A stretch of DNA of 62,629 bases from Bacillota bacterium (GTDB lineage: Bacteria > Bacillota > Clostridia > Peptostreptococcales > Anaerovoracaceae), in the NCBI GenBank assembly GCA_017405645.1, contig JAFQZZ010000025.1:1-62629 (forward strand), in the 5' to 3' direction. Below, piece by piece: positions 40,207 through 48,292 of the stretch. The translations under genes and the position numbers were made by a program. Position 1 is the stretch's first letter; the number at the start of each line of letters is the position of its first letter. A model generated the notes under the pieces. It saw only the letters and a list, made by a program, of their open reading frames with translations. It did no database searches and was not told where the DNA came from.

Positions 40207-40686
40207 ATGGAGAAGAAAGAAGAGAACACCAACAGCAAAAACAAGACCATATGGCGCTGCCGGAAGAGAAACGCCATCGGCCTGCCCTGGACCTTCACGG
40301 TCTACCGGCTGGACGATACCCGGCTCTACATCAAAACCGGCATTTTCAATATCAAGGAGGACGAGGTCCGGCTCTACCGGATCACCGACGTGACCTTCAT
40401 GCAGTCCCTGTGGCAGCGGATCTTCCGGATGGCCACGGTCCACTGCGATTCCGCGGACGCCACCATGAAGAACTTCGACATCAAGAATATCAAGGAAGGA
40501 CGGGACGTGAAGAACATGCTGTCCGAAATGGTGGACGCCGCCCGGAAAGCCAACCGGGTCTACATGCACGAGAACGTCACCGGAACGCCCCATCTGGACG
40601 GCGACGTCTTCGGCGCCGACCTGCCGCCGGGCTCCTTCAGCGACACCGATCTGGACGGCGTGCCCGATGCATTTGATACAAACTAA
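40207..40686 (+). CDS. PH-domain (bPH2) protein with calcium-loop-like tail
   Basis: A 159-residue soluble protein without membrane segments. Residues about 15-120 fit the bacterial PH domain found in YdbS/YdbT-type proteins (FTVYRLDDTRLYIKTGIFNI, EVRLYRITDVTFMQSLWQRI, ATVHCDSADATMKNF). The C-terminus PGSFSDTDLDGVPDAFDTN contains DxDxDGxxDxxD, the Ca2+-loop pattern of thrombospondin type 3/dockerin-like repeats, normally found outside the cell. There is no signal peptide, so the tail is odd for a cytosolic protein. GGAGGAGAG precedes the ATG at 40207. Function unknown. Confidence 0.8.
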   Translation: MEKKEENTNSKNKTIWRCRKRNAIGLPWTFTVYRLDDTRLYIKTGIFNIKEDEVRLYRITDVTFMQSLWQRIFRMATVHCDSADATMKNFDIKNIKEGRDVKNMLSEMVDAARKANRVYMHENVTGTPHLDGDVFGADLPPGSFSDTDLDGVPDAFDTN

Positions 40687-40703
40687 GGAGAGAGGATAAC
40701 AAA

Positions 40704-42401
40704 ATGATCGACTTTAAAGAACAGGTAGCACAGGTATTGGCAAAGGAAATCGACGCCCTGGAACAGGCCGAGATCAAAAATCTGATCGAGATCCCGCCCA
40801 AAAGCGAGATGGGAGACTACTCCTTCCCTTGCTTCCGGCTGGCGAAAACCTATAAAAAAGCCCCGGTGAAGATCGCCGACGATATCGTGGCGGCCATCGA
40901 CAAGGAACTCTTCGAAAAGGTGGAGAACCTCAACGGGTACATCAACTTCTTCCTGGACAAGAAGGCCGTGGTGAAGGCCGTGGCGGAAGAAGTGGAGGAG
41001 AAGAAAGACCGCTTCGGCGGCAGCGACATCGGCAAGGGCAAGAAGGTCATCGTGGAGTATTCCTCCCCGAACATCGCCAAACCCTTCCACATCGGCCACA
41101 TCCGCAGCACCGTCATCGGGAACGCCATCTATAAGATCTATGATTTCCTGGGGTACGACACCGTGCGGATCAACCACCTGGGGGACTACGGCACCCAGTT
41201 CGGGAAAATGATCGTGGCCTACCGCAAATGGGGCAATGAAGAAGAAGTCCGCAAGGCCCCCATCCAGACCCTGCTGGGACTCTACGTGAAGTTCCACGAA
41301 GAGGCGGAGGAACACCCGGAACTGGAAGACGAGGCCCGGGACACCTTCAAGAAGCTGGAGGACGGCTGCGAGGAAGAATACAGACTGTGGGAGTGGTTCC
41401 GGGAAGAGAGCCTGAAGGAATTCAGCCGGGTCTATGACATGCTGGGGATCACCTTCGATTCCTACGCCGGCGAAAGCTTCTACTCCGACAAGATGGACCG
41501 GATCACAGACATGATGGAAGAAAAGGGACTGCTGCAGAAATCCGAGGGCGCGGAGATCGTGGACCTGTCGGAATACGGCATGAGCCCGGCCCTGATCCGG
41601 AAAAAGGACGGATCCACCCTGTACATCACCCGGGACATCGCGGCGGCGGTCTACCGGAAAGAGCATTACAACTTCGATAAAAACATCTACGTGGTGGCGG
41701 CCCAGCAGAACCTGCATTTCCAGCAGTGGTTCAAGATCATCGAGCTTATGGGCTTCAACTGGGCGGACCAGTGCGTCCACATCCCCTTCGGGCTGGTGAG
41801 CCTGGACGACGGCACCATGTCCACCCGGAAGGGCAAGGTCGTCTTTCTGGAAGATGTGCTGAACCGGGCGGTGGAAAAGACCCGCGAAGTCATGGAAGAG
41901 AAGAACGTTGGGAACGAGAACATCGACGAAGTCTCCAAACAGGTGGGCATCGGAGCGGTGGTATTCCAGGAGCTTTCCAACAACCGGATCAAGGACTACA
42001 CCTTCTCCTGGGACAAGGTGCTGAACTTCGACGGCGAGACCGGCCCCTACGTGCAGTATACCCATGCCCGGGCCTGCAGCGTGCTGCGGAAAGCCACCGT
42101 GGGCGTGACCACCGACGTGGATTACAGCTACATCACCACAGAGACCGCCTACGAACTGGCGAAGCTGATCCTACGGTTCCCGCAGGTGGTGATCGATGCG
42201 GCGAACAAGTACGAACCTTCTGTAGTGACCCGCCACATCATCGACGTGGCCCAGGCTTTCAACAAGTTCTACCACGACGAGCACATCATCACCGAGGACC
42301 TGGAAGAACAGAAGGCCAAGCTGCTGCTGGTGGATACGGCGCGGCAGACCATCGCCAACGGGCTGTACCTGCTGGGGATGGAAGCGCCGGAGAGAATGTA
42401 A
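40704..42401 (+). CDS. argS: Arginyl-tRNA synthetase
   Basis: Class I synthetase (565 aa). N-terminal Add-1 domain (to about 110), HIGH signature as HIGH in FHIGHIRSTVIGNAIYK, the ArgRS-specific EYSSPNIAKPFH before it, and a C-terminal anticodon-binding DALR domain (YVQYTHARACSVLRKA onward, ending MEAPERM). MSTRKGKVVFLEDVL is the KMSK-region equivalent. AGGAGAGAGG precedes the ATG. No T-box leader is visible in the 17-nt gap. Lies in the co-oriented gene run. Confidence 0.96.
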   Translation: MIDFKEQVAQVLAKEIDALEQAEIKNLIEIPPKSEMGDYSFPCFRLAKTYKKAPVKIADDIVAAIDKELFEKVENLNGYINFFLDKKAVVKAVAEEVEEKKDRFGGSDIGKGKKVIVEYSSPNIAKPFHIGHIRSTVIGNAIYKIYDFLGYDTVRINHLGDYGTQFGKMIVAYRKWGNEEEVRKAPIQTLLGLYVKFHEEAEEHPELEDEARDTFKKLEDGCEEEYRLWEWFREESLKEFSRVYDMLGITFDSYAGESFYSDKMDRITDMMEEKGLLQKSEGAEIVDLSEYGMSPALIRKKDGSTLYITRDIAAAVYRKEHYNFDKNIYVVAAQQNLHFQQWFKIIELMGFNWADQCVHIPFGLVSLDDGTMSTRKGKVVFLEDVLNRAVEKTREVMEEKNVGNENIDEVSKQVGIGAVVFQELSNNRIKDYTFSWDKVLNFDGETGPYVQYTHARACSVLRKATVGVTTDVDYSYITTETAYELAKLILRFPQVVIDAANKYEPSVVTRHIIDVAQAFNKFYHDEHIITEDLEEQKAKLLLVDTARQTIANGLYLLGMEAPERM

Positions 42402-42413
42402 GGAGGATGCATC

Positions 42414-43286
42414 ATGAGATATGAGGGAAACGTGTTCCGTCCCCCCAGCGAAGCCTACAGCCTGATCGTTCAGGCCACCATCGGCTGCGCCCACAATGAC
42501 TGCACCTTCTGCAGCATGTACAAAGACAAGAAGTTCCGGGTGAGGGACATCGAGGAAGTTCTGGAGGACTTCGACCTGGCCCGGCGGAGATACCGTTACA
42601 TTGAAAAAGTCTTCCTGGCGGACGGGGATGCGCTGGTGCTGAAAAACAGCGACCTGATGCGGATCCTGGACAAGATCCGGACCACCCTGCCGGAATGCCA
42701 GCGGGTGGGCATCTACGCCGCCCCCCACGACATTTTGAGGAAGACCCCGGAAGAGCTGAAGGAACTCAGGGAAAACGGCCTGGGCATCGCCTATATGGGC
42801 GTGGAGTCCGGCAGCGCCCAGATCCTGAAGGACATCAAAAAAGGCGTGACGCCGGAGGAAATGGTGGAAGCCTGCCAGAAGCTCAATGAGGCCGGCATCC
42901 TGTCTTCCGTCACCTTCATTTCCGGCATCGGCGGAAAGGACAACTGGCGGGAGCACGCTGTGGAGTCCGGGAAGATCATTTCGCAGATGGAGCCGGATTA
43001 CGTGGGGCTCCTGACCCTGATGGTGGAGCCCATGGCGCCGCTGTACAAGGACATCCTGGAAGGGAAGTTCGAACTGCTGTCGCCGGAGGAAGTGCTGGTG
43101 GAGACGGCGGAAATGATCCGTCACATCGAGCTGACCAAGACCTGCGTCTTCCGCAGCAACCACGCTTCCAATTACCTGAACCTCCGGGGCAACCTGCCCG
43201 AGGACAAAGAACTGCTCCTGCGGACCATCGCCTACGCCCTGAACAACATCGGCGTGCTGAAGGACGAACGGTTCCGGGCGCTGTAA
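42414..43286 (+). CDS. Radical SAM protein
   Basis: A 290-residue radical SAM enzyme with an unusual cluster motif: GCAHNDCTFCSMYKDKKFR is CxxxxCxxC rather than CxxxCxxC, a spacing I recall for this conserved family (Elp3/HemN-like fold). GVESGSAQILKDIKKG near 140 is the SAM-ribose contact strand. Reaction unknown; members often lie near B12-dependent radical SAM genes, as here, where the next gene starts 6 bp downstream. AAGGAGG precedes the ATG. Confidence 0.9.
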   Translation: MRYEGNVFRPPSEAYSLIVQATIGCAHNDCTFCSMYKDKKFRVRDIEEVLEDFDLARRRYRYIEKVFLADGDALVLKNSDLMRILDKIRTTLPECQRVGIYAAPHDILRKTPEELKELRENGLGIAYMGVESGSAQILKDIKKGVTPEEMVEACQKLNEAGILSSVTFISGIGGKDNWREHAVESGKIISQMEPDYVGLLTLMVEPMAPLYKDILEGKFELLSPEEVLVETAEMIRHIELTKTCVFRSNHASNYLNLRGNLPEDKELLLRTIAYALNNIGVLKDERFRAL

Positions 43287-43291
43287 AGACC

Positions 43292-44974
43292 ATGAAGATA
43301 CTGTTAACCACCCTGAACTCACAATATATCCACTCCAACCTCGCCCTCAGATACCTGTACGAAAGCGCAGGTATCTATCGCGATTTTTTGGAGGTGAAGG
43401 AGTACACCATCAACAACGACGACATGTCCGTCTACGTGGACATCTGCCGGGGCGGGTATGACGCGATCTGCTTCTCCTGCTACATCTGGAACGTGGGAAA
43501 GATCGTCTCCCTGATCCGCAGCCTGAAGAAGACCGACCCTGCCGTGAAGATCATCGTGGGCGGGCCGGAGGTCAGCTACGAGCCGGAGAGCTTCCTGGAG
43601 AAGTGCCCGGAGACGGACCTGATCCTGGTGGGGGAAGGGGACACCAGCTTCCCGGCCATGCTGAAGATGCTGGTGGAAGGGCCCTGGGACCCGCCGGCGG
43701 ACAAGCTGATGAAAAGCGAACTGCCGGACCCGGAGGACATTCCCTTTCCGTACGAAAACACCGACATCGACGAGACCCGGATCGTATATTACGAATCCGC
43801 CCGGGGCTGCCCCTTCAAGTGCAGCTTCTGCCTCTCTTCTGAATCGGAAGGTGTGAGGCTCCTCCCGCCGGAGCGGGTGAAGCGGGAACTGGACTTCTTC
43901 CTGGAGAAGAAGGTGAAGCAGGTGAAGTTCATCGACCGGACCTTCAACATCGACCCGGACCGGTCGGCGGAGATGATGAACTATATCATCGACCACGACA
44001 ACGGAATCACGAATTTCCACTTCGAACTCTGCGGGGACCGGATGAACGAGGAGATGCTGGAAGCTTTCGAACGGGCCCGGACCGGGCTGTTCCAGGTGGA
44101 GATCGGCGTCCAGTCCACCTGCGAAGAAGCATTGGCGGCGGTGGGCCGGAAAGTGGATTCGGAGAAACTGAAGCGCAACACCCGCCGGATCGTTCGGGGG
44201 CGGAACGTCCACGTGCACCTGGATCTGATCGCCGGGCTGCCTTACGAGACCTATGAGCGGTTCGGCCGATCCTTCGACGAGGTGTACGCCATGGAGCCCG
44301 ACGACCTGCAGCTGGGGTTTTTAAAACTCATCAAGGGCACCCGCCTGCGCCGGGAAGCGGACAAGTACGGCTACCGGTTCCGGGAGGAAGAACCCTACGA
44401 GATCATCGCCAACGATTTCATCTCCGCCGGGGAGATCATCCGGCTGAAGATGGCGGAGACGGTGCTGGAACTGTACTACAACAAGCCGGGGTTCCGGACT
44501 TCGCTGAGGTACCTGATCGATGCCTTCGGCGGCACCCCCTTTGAGTTCTACACGAAGCTGTCGGAATTCTATTACGATAAAGGATACCAGGAAAGCTACC
44601 ACAAACGGGAGATGCTTTACGGCATTCTGGCGGAATTTGCCGGAGACGCCGGGATCGGCGATCCGGAGGAATTGAAGGAACTCCTGCTTTATGATAAAAT
44701 ATCCACAGCGCCCCCGTCCCGGTTCTACGACCGGCCCTTTGCGGATACGGTCTACGGATGGCTGAGGGAAAACGGGGAGACGGGCGTGCCCGTCAAAGAA
44801 GCGTTGAAAATGATCAATTACCGGTCCTTCCGGTACAACGTGGAGGAATACGCCGGGGGCGAAGGGCCCCTGAGACCGGGGGAGGAACCCCGGCTGCTGG
44901 TGTTCTTCCCGGCGGAAGCGGACGCCGGGGGAGTGTCCCGGGTCCGGCGGATCGATGTGAATGGAGGTAAATAA
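43292..44974 (+). CDS. B12-binding radical SAM protein with DUF4080
   Basis: A 560-residue enzyme with three parts. Residues 1-130 are a Rossmann-like cobalamin-binding domain (KILLTTLNSQYIHSNLALRY; VGGPEVSYEPESFL). Residues about 165-370 are the radical SAM core with CPFKCSFC (ESARGCPFKCSFCLSSESE). The C-terminal part (about 370-560) is the DUF4080-type domain, including a Tyr/Phe-rich region. Likely a methylase or a similar C-C forming enzyme; substrate unknown. No B12 riboswitch is visible upstream. Confidence 0.9.
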   Translation: MKILLTTLNSQYIHSNLALRYLYESAGIYRDFLEVKEYTINNDDMSVYVDICRGGYDAICFSCYIWNVGKIVSLIRSLKKTDPAVKIIVGGPEVSYEPESFLEKCPETDLILVGEGDTSFPAMLKMLVEGPWDPPADKLMKSELPDPEDIPFPYENTDIDETRIVYYESARGCPFKCSFCLSSESEGVRLLPPERVKRELDFFLEKKVKQVKFIDRTFNIDPDRSAEMMNYIIDHDNGITNFHFELCGDRMNEEMLEAFERARTGLFQVEIGVQSTCEEALAAVGRKVDSEKLKRNTRRIVRGRNVHVHLDLIAGLPYETYERFGRSFDEVYAMEPDDLQLGFLKLIKGTRLRREADKYGYRFREEEPYEIIANDFISAGEIIRLKMAETVLELYYNKPGFRTSLRYLIDAFGGTPFEFYTKLSEFYYDKGYQESYHKREMLYGILAEFAGDAGIGDPEELKELLLYDKISTAPPSRFYDRPFADTVYGWLRENGETGVPVKEALKMINYRSFRYNVEEYAGGEGPLRPGEEPRLLVFFPAEADAGGVSRVRRIDVNGGK

Positions 44975-44975
44975 A

Positions 44976-46160
44976 TTGGCGGCAGAAGTAGAAAAATATT
45001 TCAAGAAGAAAATGGACCAAATCGTGTTCGTCAATCTGAGCGATCAGTTCGTGGATAAACACGCTGCGTTGCGGTATCTGAAAGGGATCCCGATCCCGGT
45101 GATGCTGGCGGTGGTGGAAGAAGAGGCGAAGAAAGGCGGCGGAAAAGGGAGTTTTTCCCCGGCTGCGGCCGCTCAGGCCATGGTCTACGTCATCGGCGCA
45201 GATGAGAATTTCCCCTACGCGGAACAGTATAAGCATTTCCTGCAGGACAACATCCCGGGACTGCGGATGTCGATCCTCAGCCAGGGGCTGGACTGCACCA
45301 GCGGAGGGGACATGATGCGGGCAGCGATCCTGTTCCGGGCGACGGACATCTTCGAACGCTGGGAAAAGAAGATGGAAGCCGCCAAGACCCCTTACCTGAT
45401 CAGCACCCAGAAGCCGGATACGCCGGACGCCCTGTTCAATTATGCCCGGGCCTGCCGGGACATCTATATGGACGAGAACGAGGAAGACGAAGCGAAAAAA
45501 GTGGCCTTCCGCGAAGAATCCGTCCGGAAAATGGAGCAATGCATCAAAGAATTCCCGGAATTCGACCCGCCTTACTATTTTCTGGGCTTTTTCTACATGA
45601 ACAAGAAGCGCTATGAGGAAGCGAAGGAACTGTGGACCAAGTTCCTGAGCATCTCTGAGGATGAAGCCATGATGGAGGACGTCCGGGAACGGATGGACCA
45701 GGTGGACGACCTGATCCTCTACGAAAAGGGGACCCTGGAGGTCATGAACGACCGTCCTCAGGAAGGGCTGGACATCCTGCTGCCCCTGTATGAGAAATAT
45801 AAAGAGTGGTGGAACCTGCTGTTCTTCATCGGCCTGGCCTACCGGAAACTGGGCCAATTCGAGACGGCGGTGCCCTTTTTCCAGGAAGTGCTCCGGCTGA
45901 AGCCTTCCCAGGGGGACGCCAGCAACGAACTGGGGCTCTGCTATGCTTCCCTGCAGGATTTCGACAATGCGGAGAAGTATTTCAAGAAAGCGGCGATCCA
46001 GGACGACAAGGATCCGGAGCTCCTGTGCAACCTGGCGGCGGTGTACATCAATACCGGCCGGCTGGAGGAAGCGGAGAAACTGCTGGACGAAGCGGATAAA
46101 ATGGCGCCGGGAGAAACCATCACAGCCCTGTGGAGAGCGGAACTGGAGAAACTGAAGTAA
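44976..46160 (+). CDS. Tetratricopeptide-repeat protein, TTG start
   Basis: A 394-residue soluble protein. The N-terminal 170 residues are unrecognised; from about 190 on there are TPR-like helix pairs (PPYYFLGFFYMNKKRYEEAK, WNLLFFIGLAYRKLGQFETA, SNELGLCYASLQDFDNAEKY, LCNLAAVYINTGRLEEAEK). The start is set by the ribosome-binding site: GGAGGTAA (44963-44970) lies 5 nt before TTG at 44976, while the in-frame ATG at 44961 has nothing upstream and contains the site itself. The preceding gene stops at 44974. Role: protein-protein scaffold, partner unknown. Confidence 0.85.
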   Translation: MAAEVEKYFKKKMDQIVFVNLSDQFVDKHAALRYLKGIPIPVMLAVVEEEAKKGGGKGSFSPAAAAQAMVYVIGADENFPYAEQYKHFLQDNIPGLRMSILSQGLDCTSGGDMMRAAILFRATDIFERWEKKMEAAKTPYLISTQKPDTPDALFNYARACRDIYMDENEEDEAKKVAFREESVRKMEQCIKEFPEFDPPYYFLGFFYMNKKRYEEAKELWTKFLSISEDEAMMEDVRERMDQVDDLILYEKGTLEVMNDRPQEGLDILLPLYEKYKEWWNLLFFIGLAYRKLGQFETAVPFFQEVLRLKPSQGDASNELGLCYASLQDFDNAEKYFKKAAIQDDKDPELLCNLAAVYINTGRLEEAEKLLDEADKMAPGETITALWRAELEKLK

Positions 46161-46165
46161 TGCTT

Positions 46166-46216
46166 GCCTCCCCCCGTCGGGGGGAGGTGTCCCCGAAGGG
46201 GACGGAGAGGGGAACT
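46166..46216 (+). repeat. Double-hairpin repeat, copy 1, carries the ribosome-binding site
   Basis: Hairpin A: CCTCCCCCC (46167-46175)/GGGGGGAGG (46179-46187). Hairpin B: GTCCCC-gaa-GGGGAC (46189-46203). Then GGAGAGGGGAACT directly before the ATG of the enoyl-CoA hydratase gene. The downstream copy at 47005-47053 has the same layout and the same 13-nt distance to its ATG. Similar CTCCCC...GGGGAG double palindromes are, as I recall, high-copy intergenic repeats in Clostridia. Confidence 0.8.
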
Positions 46217-46996
46217 ATGAGTCTTATCCTATATGATAAAAAAGACCACATCGCCACCATCACCCTGAACCGGCCGGAAGCCATGAACGCCTTTAACGAA
46301 GAACTGATGCACGGCATCGTGGAGGCCTTCGGGAAGGTGGAAGCGGACAAGGACGTGTACTGCGTGGTGCTGAACGCCAACGGGAAGCGGGCCATTTCCG
46401 TGGGCGGAGACATCCGGGTGGAGATCGCCACCACCGGCGCCGACGCCCTGGAGTTCGGGAAGCTCGGGAAGAGCTGCATCCGGGCGGTCATGGACTGTCG
46501 GGTGCCGGTCATCTGCGCAGTCCACGGGTTCTGCCTGGGCGGCGGGATGGAAGTGGTGCTGGTCAGCGATTTGACAGTGGCGTCGGACGATATGAAGATC
46601 GGCATGCCCACCATCAAGCTGGGGACCATTCCCGGCTGGGGCAGCACCAAGACCCTGGCGGACGTGGTCGGCAAGGCCCGTGCCAAGGAACTGCTGCTGA
46701 CCGGGCGGATGGTGAAGGCGCCGGAAGCCCTGGAGATGGGGCTGGTGCAGTTTGTGGTGCCGAGGGAAGAACTGATGGACAAGGCCATGGAACTGGCCCG
46801 GACCATCGCGGACATGGCGCCCATCGCCGTGAAGTCCATGAAAGAGTGCATCGATTACGGCTGGGAGACGGACTACGAGGAAGCCTTTGCGAAGGAGACC
46901 GAAGTCTTCGCCGCCTGCTACGATACGGAGGACAAACTGGAGGCCATGACGGCCTTCCTGGAGAAGCGGCCCCACAAGCCGTATAAATATCGCTAA
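46217..46996 (+). CDS. Enoyl-CoA hydratase/isomerase family protein
   Basis: A 259-residue crotonase-fold enzyme. ITLNRPEAMNAFNEELM at the N-terminus, oxyanion pieces in ISVGGDIRVEIATTG (first) and HGFCLGGGMEVVLVSDLTVA (second, with GGG), and LGTIPGWGSTKTLADVVGKA where the first catalytic residue is expected: the canonical Glu of crotonase (in xGxxPGxGGTQR) is replaced, so reaction type is uncertain. It stands outside any recognisable fatty-acid or butyrate operon. The start ATG at 46217 is fed by GAGAGGGG from the upstream repeat. Confidence 0.9.
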   Translation: MSLILYDKKDHIATITLNRPEAMNAFNEELMHGIVEAFGKVEADKDVYCVVLNANGKRAISVGGDIRVEIATTGADALEFGKLGKSCIRAVMDCRVPVICAVHGFCLGGGMEVVLVSDLTVASDDMKIGMPTIKLGTIPGWGSTKTLADVVGKARAKELLLTGRMVKAPEALEMGLVQFVVPREELMDKAMELARTIADMAPIAVKSMKECIDYGWETDYEEAFAKETEVFAACYDTEDKLEAMTAFLEKRPHKPYKYR

Positions 46997-47004
46997 TGAA
47001 CTTG

Positions 47005-47053
47005 GCTCCCCCTTTGGGGGGAGCTGTCAGCGAAGCTGACTGAGAGGGGAACT
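47005..47053 (+). repeat. Double-hairpin repeat, copy 2, carries the ribosome-binding site
   Basis: Hairpin A: GCTCCCCC (47005-47012)/GGGGGAGC (47017-47024). Hairpin B: GTCAGC-gaa-GCTGAC (47026-47040). Then TGAGAGGGGAACT before the ATG of the flavin reductase gene. Against copy 1 the hairpin B stem changed on both sides (CCCC/GGGG to CAGC/GCTG positions), keeping pairing. Confidence 0.8.
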
Positions 47054-47638
47054 ATGAAAGTATTATTCATCGACGCCTGCATGCGCCCGGACGAGATTTC
47101 CCGGACAAAGGCATTATGCAACGTATTTTTGGACGCTTTGAAAGAAAGAGGAGACTGCGAGATCGAGACGGTTGCGCTGAAGGACATGGACCTGAAGCCC
47201 TACACCTATGACATGGTGGAAGCGCGGTATGCGCTGCTGGAAGCGAAGGCCTATGACGATCCGACCTTTGACCTTGCCCGGCAGTTTTCGGAAGCGGACC
47301 GGGTCGTGCTGGCCGCGCCTTACTGGGACCTGGCCTTCCCGGCAGTCCTGAAGATCTACATTGAGCATATCTTCGTGGCCGGCATCAATTTCAAGGGCAC
47401 GGAGCACGGACTGGTAGGCCTGGCCAAGGGCGAAAAGGCCTTGTTCATCCAGTCTGCCGGCGCTCCCGTTGCGGAAGACGATCCGGAAGCGATGTACCTG
47501 AAGCACGTGATGCAGGTTCTGGGGATCCCGGAATTCCGCAGGATCGGTGCCGACGGCGTAGACGCCCAGGGTGCGGATATCGAAGGCATCCTGGCAAAGG
47601 CGAAAGCTGAGCTGAAGGAACTGGCCGCCACCTGGTAA
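47054..47638 (+). CDS. Flavodoxin-fold NAD(P)H oxidoreductase (azoreductase-like)
   Basis: A 194-residue cytoplasmic flavoprotein of the NAD(P)H dehydrogenase (quinone)/FMN-dependent azoreductase group. Phosphate loop CMRPDEISRTKAL (about 9-21), and APYWDLAFPAVLKIYIEH near 95-112 is the second FMN-binding segment; FIQSAGAPV follows. Likely reduces quinones, azo or nitro compounds. It shares the repeat-borne ribosome-binding site type with the preceding hydratase gene and is followed by a strong terminator that ends the 10.8-kb co-oriented block. Confidence 0.9.
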   Translation: MKVLFIDACMRPDEISRTKALCNVFLDALKERGDCEIETVALKDMDLKPYTYDMVEARYALLEAKAYDDPTFDLARQFSEADRVVLAAPYWDLAFPAVLKIYIEHIFVAGINFKGTEHGLVGLAKGEKALFIQSAGAPVAEDDPEAMYLKHVMQVLGIPEFRRIGADGVDAQGADIEGILAKAKAELKELAATW

Positions 47639-47662
47639 ACTCACAAAAGGCGACAATAAAAA

Positions 47663-47704
47663 GCTCCTGCGAGCTTCGTAACAGAGCTTGCAGGAGCGTT
47701 TTTT
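47663..47704 (+). terminator. Terminator ending the zapA-to-flavin-reductase block
   Basis: GCTCCTGC (47663-47670)/GCAGGAGC (47690-47697) around the core GAGCTTCGTAACAGAGCTT, followed by GTTTTTT. Confidence 0.88.
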
Positions 47705-47755
47705 CTTTATCCGAAGCGATTTGTGCCCCGGCTAGCAGGAGTAACCTAAGAAACA

Positions 47756-47790
47756 GCCCGGGTGAGCTTAGTAACAGAGCTCCCCCGGGC
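47756..47790. repeat. Second hairpin with the same GAGCTT-GTAACAGAGCT core
   Basis: GCCCGGG (47756-47762)/CCCGGGC (47784-47790) outer stem around GAGCTTAGTAACAGAGCTC. The core matches the terminator at 47663-47704 in 17 of 19 positions, while the outer stem is entirely different but still self-complementary. Only GTTT follows, so it would be a weak terminator. Confidence 0.7.
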
Positions 47791-47826
47791 GTTTCCGATT
47801 CCCTCGCTCCCGTCCAACGACCCGCC

Positions 47827-47855
47827 CGCCTGAACTCTGTAAAAAAGTTCAGGCG
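47827..47855. repeat. Third hairpin in the intergenic region
   Basis: CGCCTGAACT (47827-47836) pairs perfectly with AGTTCAGGCG (47846-47855), loop CTGTAAAAA. It ends 12 bp before the consensus -35 at 47868, so it may insulate the downstream promoter from upstream transcription. Confidence 0.7.
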
Positions 47856-47867
47856 AGGCGGGTGCGG

Positions 47868-47896
47868 TTGACAAATACAGGAAACAGAAATACAAT
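47868..47896 (+). promoter_or_regulatory. Consensus promoter facing the TGTACTA array
   Basis: TTGACA (47868-47873), 17 bp, TACAAT (47891-47896). The sequence turns sharply AT-rich from here. Transcripts would start near 47903 and carry about 390 nt of leader, including the whole array, before the nuclease gene. A second TATAAT (47911-47916) follows. Confidence 0.75.
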
Positions 47897-47949
47897 ATAT
47901 TTACATTAATATAATATATTTCTTGCTTAACTAATGAAGGTTTTCTTTA

Positions 47950-48272
47950 ATGTACTAGATTCTTGAAATAACCGCTTGTTTTAGTACAAGGATAACCGCT
48001 GAAAGAAGGCCGATGTACTAAATCAGAGAAATAGCTAGAGAATCTGATTACTTTTAAGGAAGAGTTGAGGGGTTTTGCCGGGAAATCCTCATCAGAATGT
48101 ACTTTTGTTAGGGAAAGTCCGGCTCAGAACAGCCGTAAAGGCATCAAAACAGACCAACTATTCCTTAAACTGTACTAAAGTTCGGGGAAACATGGGATAA
48201 ATAGTACGATGAGAAGAATACCATTGGCAGGGATGTACTACATTGCGTCTTTTTTCAGAAAATCTAGTACAT
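47950..48272. repeat. Phased array of eight TGTACTA-type motifs
   Basis: Six exact and two one-mismatch copies: forward at 47951, 48014, 48098 (TGTACTT), 48171, 48234; inverted at 47982, 48202 (TAGTACG), 48265. Forward-to-forward distances are 63, 84, 73 and 63 bp, close to 6, 8, 7 and 6 helical turns; forward-to-inverted distance is 31 bp three times. The outermost copies form a perfect 12-bp terminal inverted repeat, ATGTACTAGATT (47950-47961) and AATCTAGTACAT (48261-48272). Several forward copies are followed at similar distance by GAAA. No open reading frame is credible in this stretch. Reading: an operator/iteron array for a cooperative DNA-binding protein, or a small transposon-like element. 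Confidence 0.8.
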
Positions 48273-48292
48273 GAACAAAGGGGGAGCGATAA

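Noticed and set aside
47950..48272. CRISPR array
   Set aside because: The repeated unit is only 7-8 bp, alternates in orientation and has irregular spacing (63, 84, 73, 63 bp). No cas genes are in the window.
47950..48292. Type III toxin-antitoxin RNA repeats (ToxI-like)
   Set aside because: ToxI repeats are tandem, same-strand and of constant length near 36 nt; here the motifs alternate and the downstream gene is not ToxN-like in size or sequence.
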